A stretch of DNA of 64,000 nucleotides. Source: Thermococcus argininiproducens (GTDB taxonomy: Archaea; Methanobacteriota_B; Thermococci; Thermococcales; Thermococcaceae). The notes under the pieces are model-generated. The model was not told where the DNA came from. It did no database searches and worked only from the letters and a program-made list of their open reading frames with translations. Positions 25,300-34,985 of this stretch are shown here, piece by piece. Location of the stretch: assembly GCF_023746595.1 (NCBI RefSeq), contig NZ_CP080572.1, positions 1,100,530 to 1,164,529 on the forward strand, given 5' to 3'. Position 1 is the stretch's first letter; every line of letters begins with the position of its first letter. Made by a program: the position numbers and the translations under genes.

Positions 25300-26565
25300 A
25301 TGGGAATAAAATTTTTTGATGAGTTCATTTTTGGGACTGCTACCTCTTCCCATCAGATTGAGGGGAATAACAAATGGAACGATTGGTGGTATTATGAACA
25401 GATGGGGAAGCTTCCATATAAGTCCAACAAAGCTTGCAATCACTGGGAACTTTATAAAGAAGATATAGTACTGATGCATTCCCTTGGATATGATGGCTAT
25501 CGATTTTCTATAGAGTGGAGTCGCATCTTTCCAGAGGAGGAGAAAATAAACGAAAATGCATTAGACAGATATCGGGAGATTATTGAGCTTCTACTTAAGA
25601 GTGGCATGACTCCAAATGTAACATTGCATCATTTTACTTCTCCCCACTGGTTTATGCGAAAAGGAGGATTTGCAAAAGAAGAAAACCTAAAATACTGGGG
25701 GCAATATGTTGAGACAGTTGTTGAGATTTTGAAGGGTGTTAAACTTGTTGCAACTTTTAATGAGCCAATGGTCTATGTTATGATGGGTTACTTGACCGCC
25801 TATTGGCCTCCTTTTGTGAAGAGTCCATTCAAAGCATTTAGAGTTGCTGCAAACCTTCTCAAGGCACATGCATTGGCGTATGAAATTCTTAGTAGCAGGC
25901 TTAAAGTTGGAATAGTAAAGAACATACCCATAATGCTCGCAGCAAGTGATACGGAAAGAGACAAAAAAGCGGCAGAAAAGGCCGATAATCTTTTTAATTG
26001 GAATTTCCTCGATGCAATATGGAGTGGTAAGTTTAAAGGTGTTTTTAGCACGTATACTGTCCCTGAGAGTGATGTTGATTTTGTAGGAGTGAACTATTAC
26101 ACAGCGAGTGAAGTGAAGTATAGCTGGAACCCTCTCAAGTTCTTTTTTGATGCAAGGTTGGCTGAGCTAAGTGAAAGGAAAACTCAGATGGGATGGAGTG
26201 TGTATCCAAGGGGAATACATGAAGCAATAGTTAAAGTTTCACGATATGAAAAACCGATATATGTTACCGAGAATGGCATAGCAACGCTGGACGATGAATG
26301 GAGGAAAGAATTTATTGTTCAGCATCTTCAATATGTACACAAGGCTATCGAGGAAGGTTACAATGTAAAAGGGTACTTTTACTGGTCTCTAATGGATAAC
26401 TACGAGTGGAAAGAAGGGTTTAAGCCAAGATTTGGGCTGATAGAAGTTGATTATACAACCTTTAAACGAAAACCAAGGGAAAGTGCATACATGTATGGAG
26501 AAATATCGCAGAAAAAAGAGATAAGCGATGAGTTAATTCGAAAATATGGATTAAAAGCCCCTTGA
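25300..26565 (+). CDS. Family GH1 beta-glycosidase
   Basis: Retaining beta-glucosidase/galactosidase of 421 residues, shorter than the about 480-510 residue archaeal LacS/CelB types and close in length to the P. horikoshii BGPh enzyme. Acid/base Glu is in ATFNEPMVYV, nucleophile Glu in IYVTENGIA, and the substrate-binding NHWELY and WSLMDNYEW motifs are present. No signal peptide, so it is cytoplasmic or membrane-associated. The ATG at 25300 follows GGTGGAG. With galT, galK and the alpha-galactosidase it likely handles imported galactosides. Confidence 0.92.
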   Translation: MGIKFFDEFIFGTATSSHQIEGNNKWNDWWYYEQMGKLPYKSNKACNHWELYKEDIVLMHSLGYDGYRFSIEWSRIFPEEEKINENALDRYREIIELLLKSGMTPNVTLHHFTSPHWFMRKGGFAKEENLKYWGQYVETVVEILKGVKLVATFNEPMVYVMMGYLTAYWPPFVKSPFKAFRVAANLLKAHALAYEILSSRLKVGIVKNIPIMLAASDTERDKKAAEKADNLFNWNFLDAIWSGKFKGVFSTYTVPESDVDFVGVNYYTASEVKYSWNPLKFFFDARLAELSERKTQMGWSVYPRGIHEAIVKVSRYEKPIYVTENGIATLDDEWRKEFIVQHLQYVHKAIEEGYNVKGYFYWSLMDNYEWKEGFKPRFGLIEVDYTTFKRKPRESAYMYGEISQKKEISDELIRKYGLKAP

Positions 26566-27879
26566 GAGCTCCTCGGCTCTTTTCTTAAGTATTTCTTTTA
26601 CAGCATCCCTATCTTTTGGGTAGCTTTTCTTTATCCACAGCCACACTGCTGCACACGGAATCCAGAAGAGACTTCCTATTAAGAGTGTATATTTGTAAGC
26701 TAGTGCATCGGAGTATCCTATCTCTCTTAAGGCCTCAATTAAAAATCCACCGAACAAGGGTCCTGTAGCTTTACCTACATTGTCAAGGATGTTAAAGAGA
26801 CCAAATACTGTTCCTCTATCCTCGGGAAGATTAACTTGTGACACTATGGCCCTTACGTTTGGTCCCGCATATGAGACAAATTGGATTAAGAGGAATGAAT
26901 ATATTGCAAGTCCAACCCAGTGAATCAAGCTTAATTTGCTGGGGAGGGGATACAGAATTATGCCTATGGCAGCTATCATTCCAAAGAATATTGCAAGCCC
27001 GGTAATTACGGCCCGTCCACCCTTCTGCCGTGCTTCAAAGTAGTCGCCTGCAAATCCTCCTAAAAGGCTACCTATAACTGTTGAGACCCCAACCAGCAGA
27101 AGTACAAAAGTGGCGGTGCTTTTGTCCATACCTCTCGTAACTATAAAGAACGAGACAAGCCAGTACATTATAACTCCCCATGGGACGGTGCCTATTATTC
27201 CCTGGATGAATATGAGGATATTAGTCCTCGTTTTAAGGGATTTTTTGATGACTTCTTTATTCAGTCGGTACGTGTACTCATAACCCTTCTCCAAAACCTC
27301 CTTAAGTTCTTTTTCTCCTTCTCCTCGTTTGGGCTCTTCTGCTATTATATAAAATAGTGGTGCTAGAACAAAGTTTGGTACGGCTGCAATTATAAAAGGT
27401 GGTCTCCAGCTGGCTATAAGTCCCGCTACTATCATACCGAAGAGAGTACCGAATCCAAAGGCGGTTTCGATATATGCATATCCTCTTCCTCTCTTTTCTT
27501 CTTCAAACATGTCTGCTATTAAGGAGTACCCTATGGGAATTATAGAACCTATTCCGATACCAGTTAAAAATCGCATTGCTAGTAACTGATAGTAGTTTTG
27601 AACATAGGCGGTTAGAAAGCATGGAATCTCCCCGAGAAGTACTCCAATAACAAGGAGCTTTTTTCTCTGTCCTATGTCAGATAAGAAACCCCAAACTATT
27701 GTTATCAGGGCACTTGTAGCTACAAAAATTGTTGAAACAAGGCCCATTTGTGTTTCAGTAATTCCAAATTCTTCCATTATTTGTTGGTAATTTGGAGGCA
27801 GAAGATTCTGATCGGCCATCAAAAAAGCTGCCATCAGTACGAGCAATACAATTGAGATCTTCCTTCTAAGATTTCTCAT
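26551..27879 (-). CDS. MFS transporter, probable sugar/galactoside permease
   Basis: Major facilitator of 442 residues with about 12 membrane helices. The loop 2-3 motif is GFLSDIGQRKKLL, repeated in the second half as GGFAGDYFEARQKGGR. Helix 4 reads RFLTGIGIGSIIPIGYSLIADMF. The ATG at 27879 follows GGAGGGGTAAGG and overlaps the end of the GH57 gene by 14 bases. It is the last gene of the galK-galA-transporter operon, so galactosides are the probable cargo. The end overlaps the convergent GH1 gene. Confidence 0.88.
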   Translation of the reverse strand: MRNLRRKISIVLLVLMAAFLMADQNLLPPNYQQIMEEFGITETQMGLVSTIFVATSALITIVWGFLSDIGQRKKLLVIGVLLGEIPCFLTAYVQNYYQLLAMRFLTGIGIGSIIPIGYSLIADMFEEEKRGRGYAYIETAFGFGTLFGMIVAGLIASWRPPFIIAAVPNFVLAPLFYIIAEEPKRGEGEKELKEVLEKGYEYTYRLNKEVIKKSLKTRTNILIFIQGIIGTVPWGVIMYWLVSFFIVTRGMDKSTATFVLLLVGVSTVIGSLLGGFAGDYFEARQKGGRAVITGLAIFFGMIAAIGIILYPLPSKLSLIHWVGLAIYSFLLIQFVSYAGPNVRAIVSQVNLPEDRGTVFGLFNILDNVGKATGPLFGGFLIEALREIGYSDALAYKYTLLIGSLFWIPCAAVWLWIKKSYPKDRDAVKEILKKRAEELSRGF

Positions 27880-28960
27880 CCTTACCCCTCCAAGACTCAT
27901 AAATTGCTTTAAATGCATCTAGCCTTCTTTCGACAAGAGGTTCCCATCCTCTGGCATCACTGTTCTCCGCAAAGAATGCTAATTCTCCCTTTAATCCTGC
28001 AGAGAGCATATTTAATCGTGCATTGCCTTCATCTTTGGTCCATATGTCAAAACTCTTGTCTGGGGCCCAGCTGGAAGTTCTTAGGTAGACTCTTCTTCCA
28101 CTGTGCTTAAGCTCCGAAGGTAGGCATATCCTACCATTGAGATGACCAAGGAGCATTAAGAGGTCATCAATATCCATTTTATAGCCTGCAATATCGCGAT
28201 AGCCAAGAAATTCTATGTCTGTGCCATACAGAAGTATTTCATCTTTTTCCTTTATCCACGAGGCTGCTTTCTTTGGATTCATTAATGGGAACTTTCCGAT
28301 TCCAAGCATTATGGTGGTATTTATGGCTACCCATACTGGAACTGCATAGATTTCTTTAACTGCTTCAAGAGTCACTTTACCACTAAAAGCTAATTTAACT
28401 GCTCTTTTCAGCTCCCGGAGACCAAGGAGATAATTGAGATATACAAACCCTTCTCCCCTTTGGGCTCGGATAAGGTGGGGATAAAGTGGTTTTATGGGCC
28501 TTATTGCAGAATTTAGATGGTTTGAGAATAATATTGCTTCACCATCTGCAAATAAATATTCATATTGATGGTCTTTTAGTATTGCAGGAATTATTGGATC
28601 ATAGGCTAGCTCTGGAAGCCAGAAACCTTTTGGGCAAGTGTCTAGGAGTTCCTCCTTAACTTCTTTATCTTTCTGTACCTGTGCTTCAACTCGGTTAAGT
28701 GGAAGAAGAGGCAAAATTGCGTGGGTGTAACTGGTTCCGAGGATTTCAATCAAGCCAAGTTCAATTCCTTCTTTGATTAGAGAAATTATTTCACTGGGAA
28801 GAATTTCAAGAGTGTAACCAGTTATATTAAGACCAAAGGGGATTTCAGCTTTAATTAACTTTGAGATAACGGGAAAATATGCTTTCTCAATAACTGTTGG
28901 AATTTCATTTTTTGGAATCTCCGCATATTGTAAATTTCCATGGAAAACCAATGCTCTCAC
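27866..28960 (-). CDS. galA: GH57 alpha-galactosidase
   Basis: A 364-residue family 57 glycoside hydrolase like the Pyrococcus furiosus alpha-galactosidase, which has the same length and is likewise encoded with galactokinase and galT. Recognisable GH57 features are the N-terminal FHGNLQYAEIP, GTSYTHAILPLLP, FWLPELAYDP (nucleophile-region glutamate) and LYGTDIEFLG (acid/base-region aspartate). It has no signal peptide. It starts directly after galK and overlaps the transporter gene, so the three are one transcription unit. Confidence 0.9.
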   Translation of the reverse strand: MRALVFHGNLQYAEIPKNEIPTVIEKAYFPVISKLIKAEIPFGLNITGYTLEILPSEIISLIKEGIELGLIEILGTSYTHAILPLLPLNRVEAQVQKDKEVKEELLDTCPKGFWLPELAYDPIIPAILKDHQYEYLFADGEAILFSNHLNSAIRPIKPLYPHLIRAQRGEGFVYLNYLLGLRELKRAVKLAFSGKVTLEAVKEIYAVPVWVAINTTIMLGIGKFPLMNPKKAASWIKEKDEILLYGTDIEFLGYRDIAGYKMDIDDLLMLLGHLNGRICLPSELKHSGRRVYLRTSSWAPDKSFDIWTKDEGNARLNMLSAGLKGELAFFAENSDARGWEPLVERRLDAFKAIYESWRGKDEKS

Positions 28961-30037
<1,077 letters not shown>

Positions 30038-30053
30038 CTATAAATCTCTTTCT
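30038..30053 (-). promoter_or_regulatory. Promoter of the galK operon
   Basis: On the minus strand GAGAAAGA (BRE-like) leads into ATTTATAG (TATA, 30038-30045). The expected start near 30015 would yield an almost leaderless galK mRNA, matching the absence of a ribosome binding site. Confidence 0.65.
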
Positions 30054-30100
30054 CCGAAGGTTTTTAATGAGGATAGAACGTACTATCAAGGGGGATCGTT

Positions 30101-31036
30101 GTGGAGCGTGAGATAATAGAACTCTTCATGAGACACCTTAAACTTCAGGGAGATCTACCTTTAGGAGACGATGCTGGTGCGATAAAATGGGAAAGCGGAT
30201 GGTTAGTTGTCACAAATGACATGTTGGTAAAAGCTACGGATGTTCCGGATATAATGACACCTGAACAGGTAGGATTTAAGGTCTTCACAATGAATGTTAG
30301 TGATGTTGCAGCTATGGGTGCAACACCAATAGGATTTCTGTTTTCCATTGGAGTCCCAAAAGATTTTGAGATGGAGTACTTGGAAGGGATTTCAAAGGGA
30401 ATTGCTAGGGCATCTGAGTTTTATAGAACGCCAATAATAAGTGCTGATACAAATGAAGCCTGTGATCTGATAATTGATGGAATAGCTCTTGGAAAGACTA
30501 AGAGATTACTTACGAGAAGTAGTGCAAAAATTGGGGACTTGGTCTGTGTTACTGGAGATATCGGGAGACCTCTGGCTGGGCTTAAAGTATATTTTGAGAA
30601 CCTTGAAGTAGGAGAGAGGACAAGAAAAGTGCTTTACGAGAAGCTTTTGGGGCCAACAGCGAGAGTTAGAGAGGGAGTTGTTTTAGGGAGGTATGCAAAC
30701 TCCGCTATAGACATAAGCGATGGCATGAGTAAGGAATTGCACTTGATAGCAGATATGAGCGGCGTTAAAATTTTAGTTGATTCAGAAAAACTGCCCATAA
30801 GGGAAGAGGTATTTGAAGCCGCTGAGCTCTTGGGTCTAGACCCAATTGAGATTGCCTTAGCGTCTGGAGAAGAGTTTGAGCTCATCTTTACAATTCCTGA
30901 GGAGCACTTGGATAAGCTTGACTTTGATTTCACTGTGATTGGGAAGGTCGAAAAAGGAGATGGGGTTTATTTAAGGAGAGATGGGAAAATCAAAAAGATG
31001 CCGATTCTAGGATGGGAGCATCTAACGAAACCCTAA
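30101..31036 (+). CDS. thiL: Thiamine-monophosphate kinase
   Basis: ATP-dependent enzyme for the last step of thiamine diphosphate synthesis, 311 residues, PurM-like fold. N-terminal LPLGDDAGAIKW and NDMLVKATDVP hold the Mg-ATP aspartates; NVSDVAAMGATPIGFLFSIG and AIDISDGMSKELHLIAD complete the ThiL signatures. GGGGGATC precedes a GTG start at 30101. It is divergent from galK and followed by an HTH regulator; the association looks incidental. Confidence 0.93.
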   Translation: MEREIIELFMRHLKLQGDLPLGDDAGAIKWESGWLVVTNDMLVKATDVPDIMTPEQVGFKVFTMNVSDVAAMGATPIGFLFSIGVPKDFEMEYLEGISKGIARASEFYRTPIISADTNEACDLIIDGIALGKTKRLLTRSSAKIGDLVCVTGDIGRPLAGLKVYFENLEVGERTRKVLYEKLLGPTARVREGVVLGRYANSAIDISDGMSKELHLIADMSGVKILVDSEKLPIREEVFEAAELLGLDPIEIALASGEEFELIFTIPEEHLDKLDFDFTVIGKVEKGDGVYLRRDGKIKKMPILGWEHLTKP

Positions 31037-31068
31037 TAACTTTCTTGCCAAATTCTTTTTGATGCCCT

Positions 31069-31737
31069 ATGAAAAGAATAAAGTTCAAAGTTCCACTCCA
31101 CCAGGAAATGTTTGAGATGTTTAAAGAATTTCTTAAGGCTATAGAGTGGGGTTATGGAGATACCTACTTTATACTTGACGATGAGGTCGTTAAAATAACA
31201 GAAGTAAAGTTCAAAGAAGGGGTTAACCCGGAAGAGATTATTGGAAGCCTTAAAAAACTTCCTTATATGAAAGAGCTTAAATTGCTCCCAAAAAATGATC
31301 ATCATATAATTTACAGCAGGATTGACGTGAAGAGCACTCCCTTCCCAACGGAGCAAGCTGATAAAATTCTTGACCTTCAAAGGAAAGGGCTTGTGGTATT
31401 TGAAAAGGGAACTTTTGATGGGAATTCAATTATCCTCTATGTTATCTGTGAAGATCCTCTTTTAAGTGAAGTTATTTCTACAGTCAGGGAAGTTTATAAT
31501 GGGAGTATCCTAAGCATCGAAGATTATGTCCCTGAAGATAACCCTCTCTTAAAACTAAGCAAACGACAGCGAGAGATTTTATTATTGGCATATAAGAGCG
31601 GTTACTTTGACAATCCCCGTAAGGTAACGCTCAAAGATTTGGCTGAGATGCTTGGTTTAAGTGTATCAACAGTCAAGGAGCATTTAAGGAAGGCGCAGAA
31701 GAAGATTTTGGGAGAGATTATTGGAGAGCCCACATAG
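31069..31737 (+). CDS. HTH_10 (bacterio-opsin-activator type) regulator
   Basis: A 222-residue transcription regulator with a C-terminal helix-turn-helix of the HTH_10 class: LSKRQREILLLAYKSGYFD, then VTLKDLAEMLGLSVSTVKEHLRKAQKKI (in parts). The N-terminal 150 residues form two alpha/beta repeats without a known ligand pocket. Starts 32 bases after thiL with GCCCT only, so the start is inferred from ATG and alignment. Target genes are unknown. Confidence 0.85.
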   Translation: MKRIKFKVPLHQEMFEMFKEFLKAIEWGYGDTYFILDDEVVKITEVKFKEGVNPEEIIGSLKKLPYMKELKLLPKNDHHIIYSRIDVKSTPFPTEQADKILDLQRKGLVVFEKGTFDGNSIILYVICEDPLLSEVISTVREVYNGSILSIEDYVPEDNPLLKLSKRQREILLLAYKSGYFDNPRKVTLKDLAEMLGLSVSTVKEHLRKAQKKILGEIIGEPT

Positions 31738-31783
31738 ATCCTGCATTTACCTCCTGAAACGTTTCGCTCTCAGGAGAGGAGGA

Positions 31784-32338
31784 TTAGTTTTGATCTTCTA
31801 GACTAACGGATATTAAAATTTTATAGAGCTTTGCAATTGTATTTCTACTAGATATTTCGTTTATTTTTTCTTCTCTTTGATATTTGAGTCGAAGTGTTCT
31901 AAGAAACTCTTCAGGAGTCACAGTATAGATTCTATTTTTCTCAAGTTCTTTGTTTTGGTAGTCTTTTAGATTCCATGTGAGAAGAATCACATGTTCATAA
32001 GATTCTCTAATGGCAAGAGCACATGCAACAAATACTGCATCATCTTTATCATTTGTGTATCTCTGGGCCTGAGAAATGTGTTTTTTCAGTTTATCGAGGC
32101 TTATTGGTGTCATCGGTTCGAGAATTGCTTTTAGAGCAATCATTATTTCTTTAGCACTCAGGCTTGTCTTTGCGGTGATTTCTCTGATATGTTTTATAAT
32201 CTCTTCTCTTAATCCAGAAGGATAAAAGAACGGGAATATCTCTGGAAATATGGCAACAACATAACGATTTAGACCTTGCTCCCTCACAAGAGCTGCAAAA
32301 ATAACATTAGAACCAACTACTACTGCAATTTTGTCCAT
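31784..32338 (-). CDS. PIN-domain protein (toxin-like) with altered first catalytic residue
   Basis: A 184-residue PIN-fold protein, the nuclease family of VapC toxins. The first catalytic Asp, normally in a D-S/T-N motif, is replaced by Gly in VVVGSNVIFAAL. Later acidic positions remain: REEIIKH and NDKDDAVFVACALA. The C-terminal TWNLKDYQN is also typical. The codon GGT differs from Asp GAT by one base. It overlaps the upstream small gene by 19 bases, as toxin-antitoxin pairs do. Activity is doubtful if the change is real. Confidence 0.8.
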   Translation of the reverse strand: MDKIAVVVGSNVIFAALVREQGLNRYVVAIFPEIFPFFYPSGLREEIIKHIREITAKTSLSAKEIMIALKAILEPMTPISLDKLKKHISQAQRYTNDKDDAVFVACALAIRESYEHVILLTWNLKDYQNKELEKNRIYTVTPEEFLRTLRLKYQREEKINEISSRNTIAKLYKILISVSLEDQN

Positions 32339-32547
32339 AATCCTCTGCCCACCTGCTTTCCGAGTTTTAGGGCTTCATCCATTTCCATTTTGGAATTCAT
32401 TGCTACGGCCTCAAGGATTAGTAATCTTTGGAGTGAACGTATTAACTTCTCCTCAGAGACGCCTCTTTCATGTGCTATTTCTCCTATCTCTGCAGGTATA
32501 GGAACTTCGATGGCACTAAGTTTTTTAACTTTAGCATTTTCTTTCAT
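32320..32547 (-). CDS. Antitoxin-like small protein (UPF0175-type) paired with the PIN protein
   Basis: A 75-residue charged protein with helical pattern: VEVPIPAEIGEIAHERG-like N-terminus (IEVPIPAEIGEIAHERGVS) and a second half MEMDEALKLGKQVGRGLW, similar to short archaeal UPF0175/antitoxin proteins. Its 3' end overlaps the PIN gene. GGGAGAT before the ATG at 32547 fixes the start. Role as antitoxin is inferred from size, order and overlap. Confidence 0.72.
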   Translation of the reverse strand: MKENAKVKKLSAIEVPIPAEIGEIAHERGVSEEKLIRSLQRLLILEAVAMNSKMEMDEALKLGKQVGRGLWTKLQ

Positions 32548-32608
32548 GGTATCTCCCACTTCTCTGTAAGTCTGGAAAGCTATTAATCTTTTCGGTTATG
32601 CGTATCGC

Positions 32609-32637
32609 CCGCATATGTGCGGCATCAGTTATAAGTA
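32609..32637 (+). promoter_or_regulatory. Promoter of the ABC exporter operon with inverted repeat
   Basis: CCGCA-TATG-TGCGG (32609-32622), a perfect 5+4+5 inverted repeat, lies directly before the TATA-like GTTATAAGTAC (32628-32637). The ABC ATG at 32670 is 37 bases on. The position, covering or touching the BRE, suits a repressor of this exporter. No regulator gene is adjacent on the same strand. Confidence 0.5.
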
Positions 32638-32669
32638 CATCAAAAGCTTATTTCTACTTGGGTGAAGTT

Positions 32670-33521
32670 ATGGCTGTTATTGAGGTTAAAAATGTCAAAA
32701 AGTATTATGGCGATGTCAGAGGTGTAGAGAATCTAAGCTTTGAAGTTGAGGAAGGGGAAATCTACGGGTTTTTAGGCCCTAACGCCGCTGGAAAAACTAC
32801 AACAGTCAAAATCTTGGTGAAAATTATCAAAGATTACAGTGGAAATGTTAAAGTTTTTGGAAAAGACTTAAGAGAGTGGGGCAAAGACTACTACCAGAAG
32901 ATAGGTGTTTCCTTTGAGTTTCCCGCAGTTTATTCAAAGCTCACTGCACTAGAAAACCTTGAATTTTTTGCATCCTTTTACAAGAAGCACCTTGACCCTG
33001 TGGATGTCCTTAAGATGGTAGGTCTAGATAAGGAAGCAGATCAACTTGTTTCGGGCTTTTCAAAGGGTATGAAGAAAAAACTCGATCTTGCGAGGGCATT
33101 GCTCCCGGATCCAGAAATACTATTTCTTGATGAACCCCTCGAAGGCCTCGATCCGAGCAGTGCAAGAAAAATTAAGGATTTGCTCCTTGAAATGCGTGAG
33201 AATGGAAAGACGATCTTCCTCACGACGCACAATATGTATGTTGCAGATGAGCTGTGTGACAGAGTAGGGTTCATAGTAGAGGGAGCTATAAGACTTGTCG
33301 ATGATCCAAAGGAGCTTAAGGTCAAGATGGGCAAGAGACTAGTTAAGGTTGAATATGCTACCGGTGGAAACGTTGAAGTTAAGGAATTTCCACTGGAGGA
33401 ACTTGGCAAAAACGAGGAGTTCCTTAGTATAATCAAAAATTATGAGATAAGGCGCATAAACACTGAAGAGCCGACACTGGAAGAGATATTCCTCAAAGTG
33501 ACGGGGAGGAGACTTGTATGA
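32670..33521 (+). CDS. ABC transporter ATP-binding protein
   Basis: A 283-residue ATPase of the exporter (CcmA/DRA) type. Walker A is GPNAAGKTTT, signature SGFSKGMKKKL, Walker B EILFLDEPLEGLDP, and the H-loop TTHNM. It has a C-terminal extension of about 60 residues. GGGTGAAGTT before the ATG at 32670 fixes the start. It overlaps the first permease gene by four bases, forming a three-gene exporter operon. Substrate unknown; drug or lipid export is typical for the family. Confidence 0.93.
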   Translation: MAVIEVKNVKKYYGDVRGVENLSFEVEEGEIYGFLGPNAAGKTTTVKILVKIIKDYSGNVKVFGKDLREWGKDYYQKIGVSFEFPAVYSKLTALENLEFFASFYKKHLDPVDVLKMVGLDKEADQLVSGFSKGMKKKLDLARALLPDPEILFLDEPLEGLDPSSARKIKDLLLEMRENGKTIFLTTHNMYVADELCDRVGFIVEGAIRLVDDPKELKVKMGKRLVKVEYATGGNVEVKEFPLEELGKNEEFLSIIKNYEIRRINTEEPTLEEIFLKVTGRRLV

Positions 33522-34222
33522 GTGTTGGGCGATTAGTGATGTTAGACTTGAAAGTAGGCGTGAGAGGTTATGTTTATCCAATATATCTCCTTGTAGCATT
33601 AGCATATGGCCTTATGGTAAAGGCCTTTCCGGAGAGTTATCACTCCGTTGTAATACCCCTTTTCATATTCTTTGAGCCAGGTCTTGTGGGTTTTATGTTC
33701 GTTGGGACTTCAATATTTGCGGAAAAGAAAGATGGGACAATTGGGGCCCTATCCGTTACGCCAATAGAGTGGAGGAGTTATATTTTTGCAAAAACCCTGC
33801 TCATGTTAGTGGTATCTCTAATAGCGGCAACTTTAATAATGCTGATAGGAACAGGTTCGCTTGAAGGTCTTTCCTATGTGCTTATTGGAACGTTTTTAGT
33901 TTCGATTGTCTATACATTACTAGGAATAGCCATATCTTCCAAGTACTACGACCTAGACGATTACTTTGTGGCAATTCTTGGTGTAATGGTGCTTTCACTC
34001 CTTCCGTATGCACATTACCATGGCTATCTCACTAACAAAATCTGGAAAGTCCTCTATGCCGTTCCAAGTTATCCGGGCCTGTATTTCTTTAAAGCAGCTT
34101 TTGAAGAAATTTCAACGGATATACTGATGCGCTCTGGGATTGGCTTAATAATTTGGAGTGTTGTGGCCTACTATTTTGCCAGAATAAGGTTTTATAAGTA
34201 TGCAGTGGAGGGATTGAGATGA
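33518..34222 (+). CDS. ABC-2 type permease (subunit 1)
   Basis: A 234-residue integral membrane protein with six predicted helices, N-terminal part MLDLKVGVRGYVYPIYLLVAL. The EKKDGTIGALSVTPIEWRSYI stretch is the cytoplasmic loop typical of ABC-2 permeases that contacts the ATPase. It overlaps the ATPase gene (ATGA) and the second permease gene (ATGA). The paired 234-residue permeases resemble the fluoroquinolone-exporter subfamily, but cargo cannot be told from sequence. Confidence 0.88.
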   Translation: MSVGRLVMLDLKVGVRGYVYPIYLLVALAYGLMVKAFPESYHSVVIPLFIFFEPGLVGFMFVGTSIFAEKKDGTIGALSVTPIEWRSYIFAKTLLMLVVSLIAATLIMLIGTGSLEGLSYVLIGTFLVSIVYTLLGIAISSKYYDLDDYFVAILGVMVLSLLPYAHYHGYLTNKIWKVLYAVPSYPGLYFFKAAFEEISTDILMRSGIGLIIWSVVAYYFARIRFYKYAVEGLR

Positions 34223-34923
34223 GTTTCGTAAAGAAGTTCATGAGTATTTACAAAACTGATCTGAAGTTGTTAAGAAGGGACCCTATGCTCCTCTACAGCG
34301 TGGCCATGACTCTTGTCCTGCTTCTTGTTGTCCGCTACTTCAAAGGAAGAATGGGAATGCTCTATCCCTTAGTAGCTCTTCTTATGTTGATCTTCATCCC
34401 CATGATCTTTGGCATGATACCAGGTTTTATGATGGCAGATGAGAAAGAGGATAAAACAATACAGGCTCTGCAAGTGATACCCATATCAAGTGAGGCCTTC
34501 TTAACCTACCGGTTAACGTGGGCATCTTTGATAACGGTGGTTCTCACAGCAATTGCTCCAAAAATACTTGACATTGAGGTTCCTCAAAAGGGAATACTGG
34601 TTCTTACGGCTCTTTTCGTTCTTGAGGTCTGGATTTATGGATTACTCATAGTAGTTTTTGCCGAGTCAAGAATGCAAGCCTTGACGATCTCTAAGATTCT
34701 AGGCTGGTTTCTTATGCTTCCACCAGTCATTAAGCTTGTTGTTCTCTGGAGAAACCTTTCGACAGATTGGAGCAAGTTTACTGCCTTTTTACCGACTTAT
34801 TGGCTGTACAAAGTATTTGAGGGGATTCCCTTCAATGATTACAACGACTTTCCAATGGCCCTTGCAGTTCACTTAGCTTGGCTCCTTCCGTTAGTTCTGT
34901 TGTTTAAAAGGAAGGTTCTCTGA
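34219..34923 (+). CDS. ABC-2 type permease (subunit 2)
   Basis: A 234-residue membrane protein with six helices. DLKLLRRDPMLLYSVAMTLVLLL and the loop ADEKEDKTIQALQVIPISSEAFLTYRL (in parts) match the ABC-2 permease pattern seen in subunit 1 (E-K-x-D-x-T-I-x-A-L-x-V-x-P-I), so the two are paralogues. It ends the exporter operon, followed by CTTTTTTTCTTTTT, a likely T-rich terminator. Confidence 0.88.
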   Translation: MSFVKKFMSIYKTDLKLLRRDPMLLYSVAMTLVLLLVVRYFKGRMGMLYPLVALLMLIFIPMIFGMIPGFMMADEKEDKTIQALQVIPISSEAFLTYRLTWASLITVVLTAIAPKILDIEVPQKGILVLTALFVLEVWIYGLLIVVFAESRMQALTISKILGWFLMLPPVIKLVVLWRNLSTDWSKFTAFLPTYWLYKVFEGIPFNDYNDFPMALAVHLAWLLPLVLLFKRKVL

Positions 34924-34938
34924 CTTTTTTTCTTTTTA
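34924..34938 (+). terminator. T-rich terminator after the ABC exporter operon
   Basis: Right after the last permease stop the plus strand reads CTTTTTTTCTTTTT, the kind of oligo-T tract that ends archaeal transcripts. No hairpin is needed or seen. Confidence 0.5.
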
Positions 34939-34985
34939 ACCAAAAGCTTAAACTACTATGAGTGCTATTTTCTTATGGTGAGATT

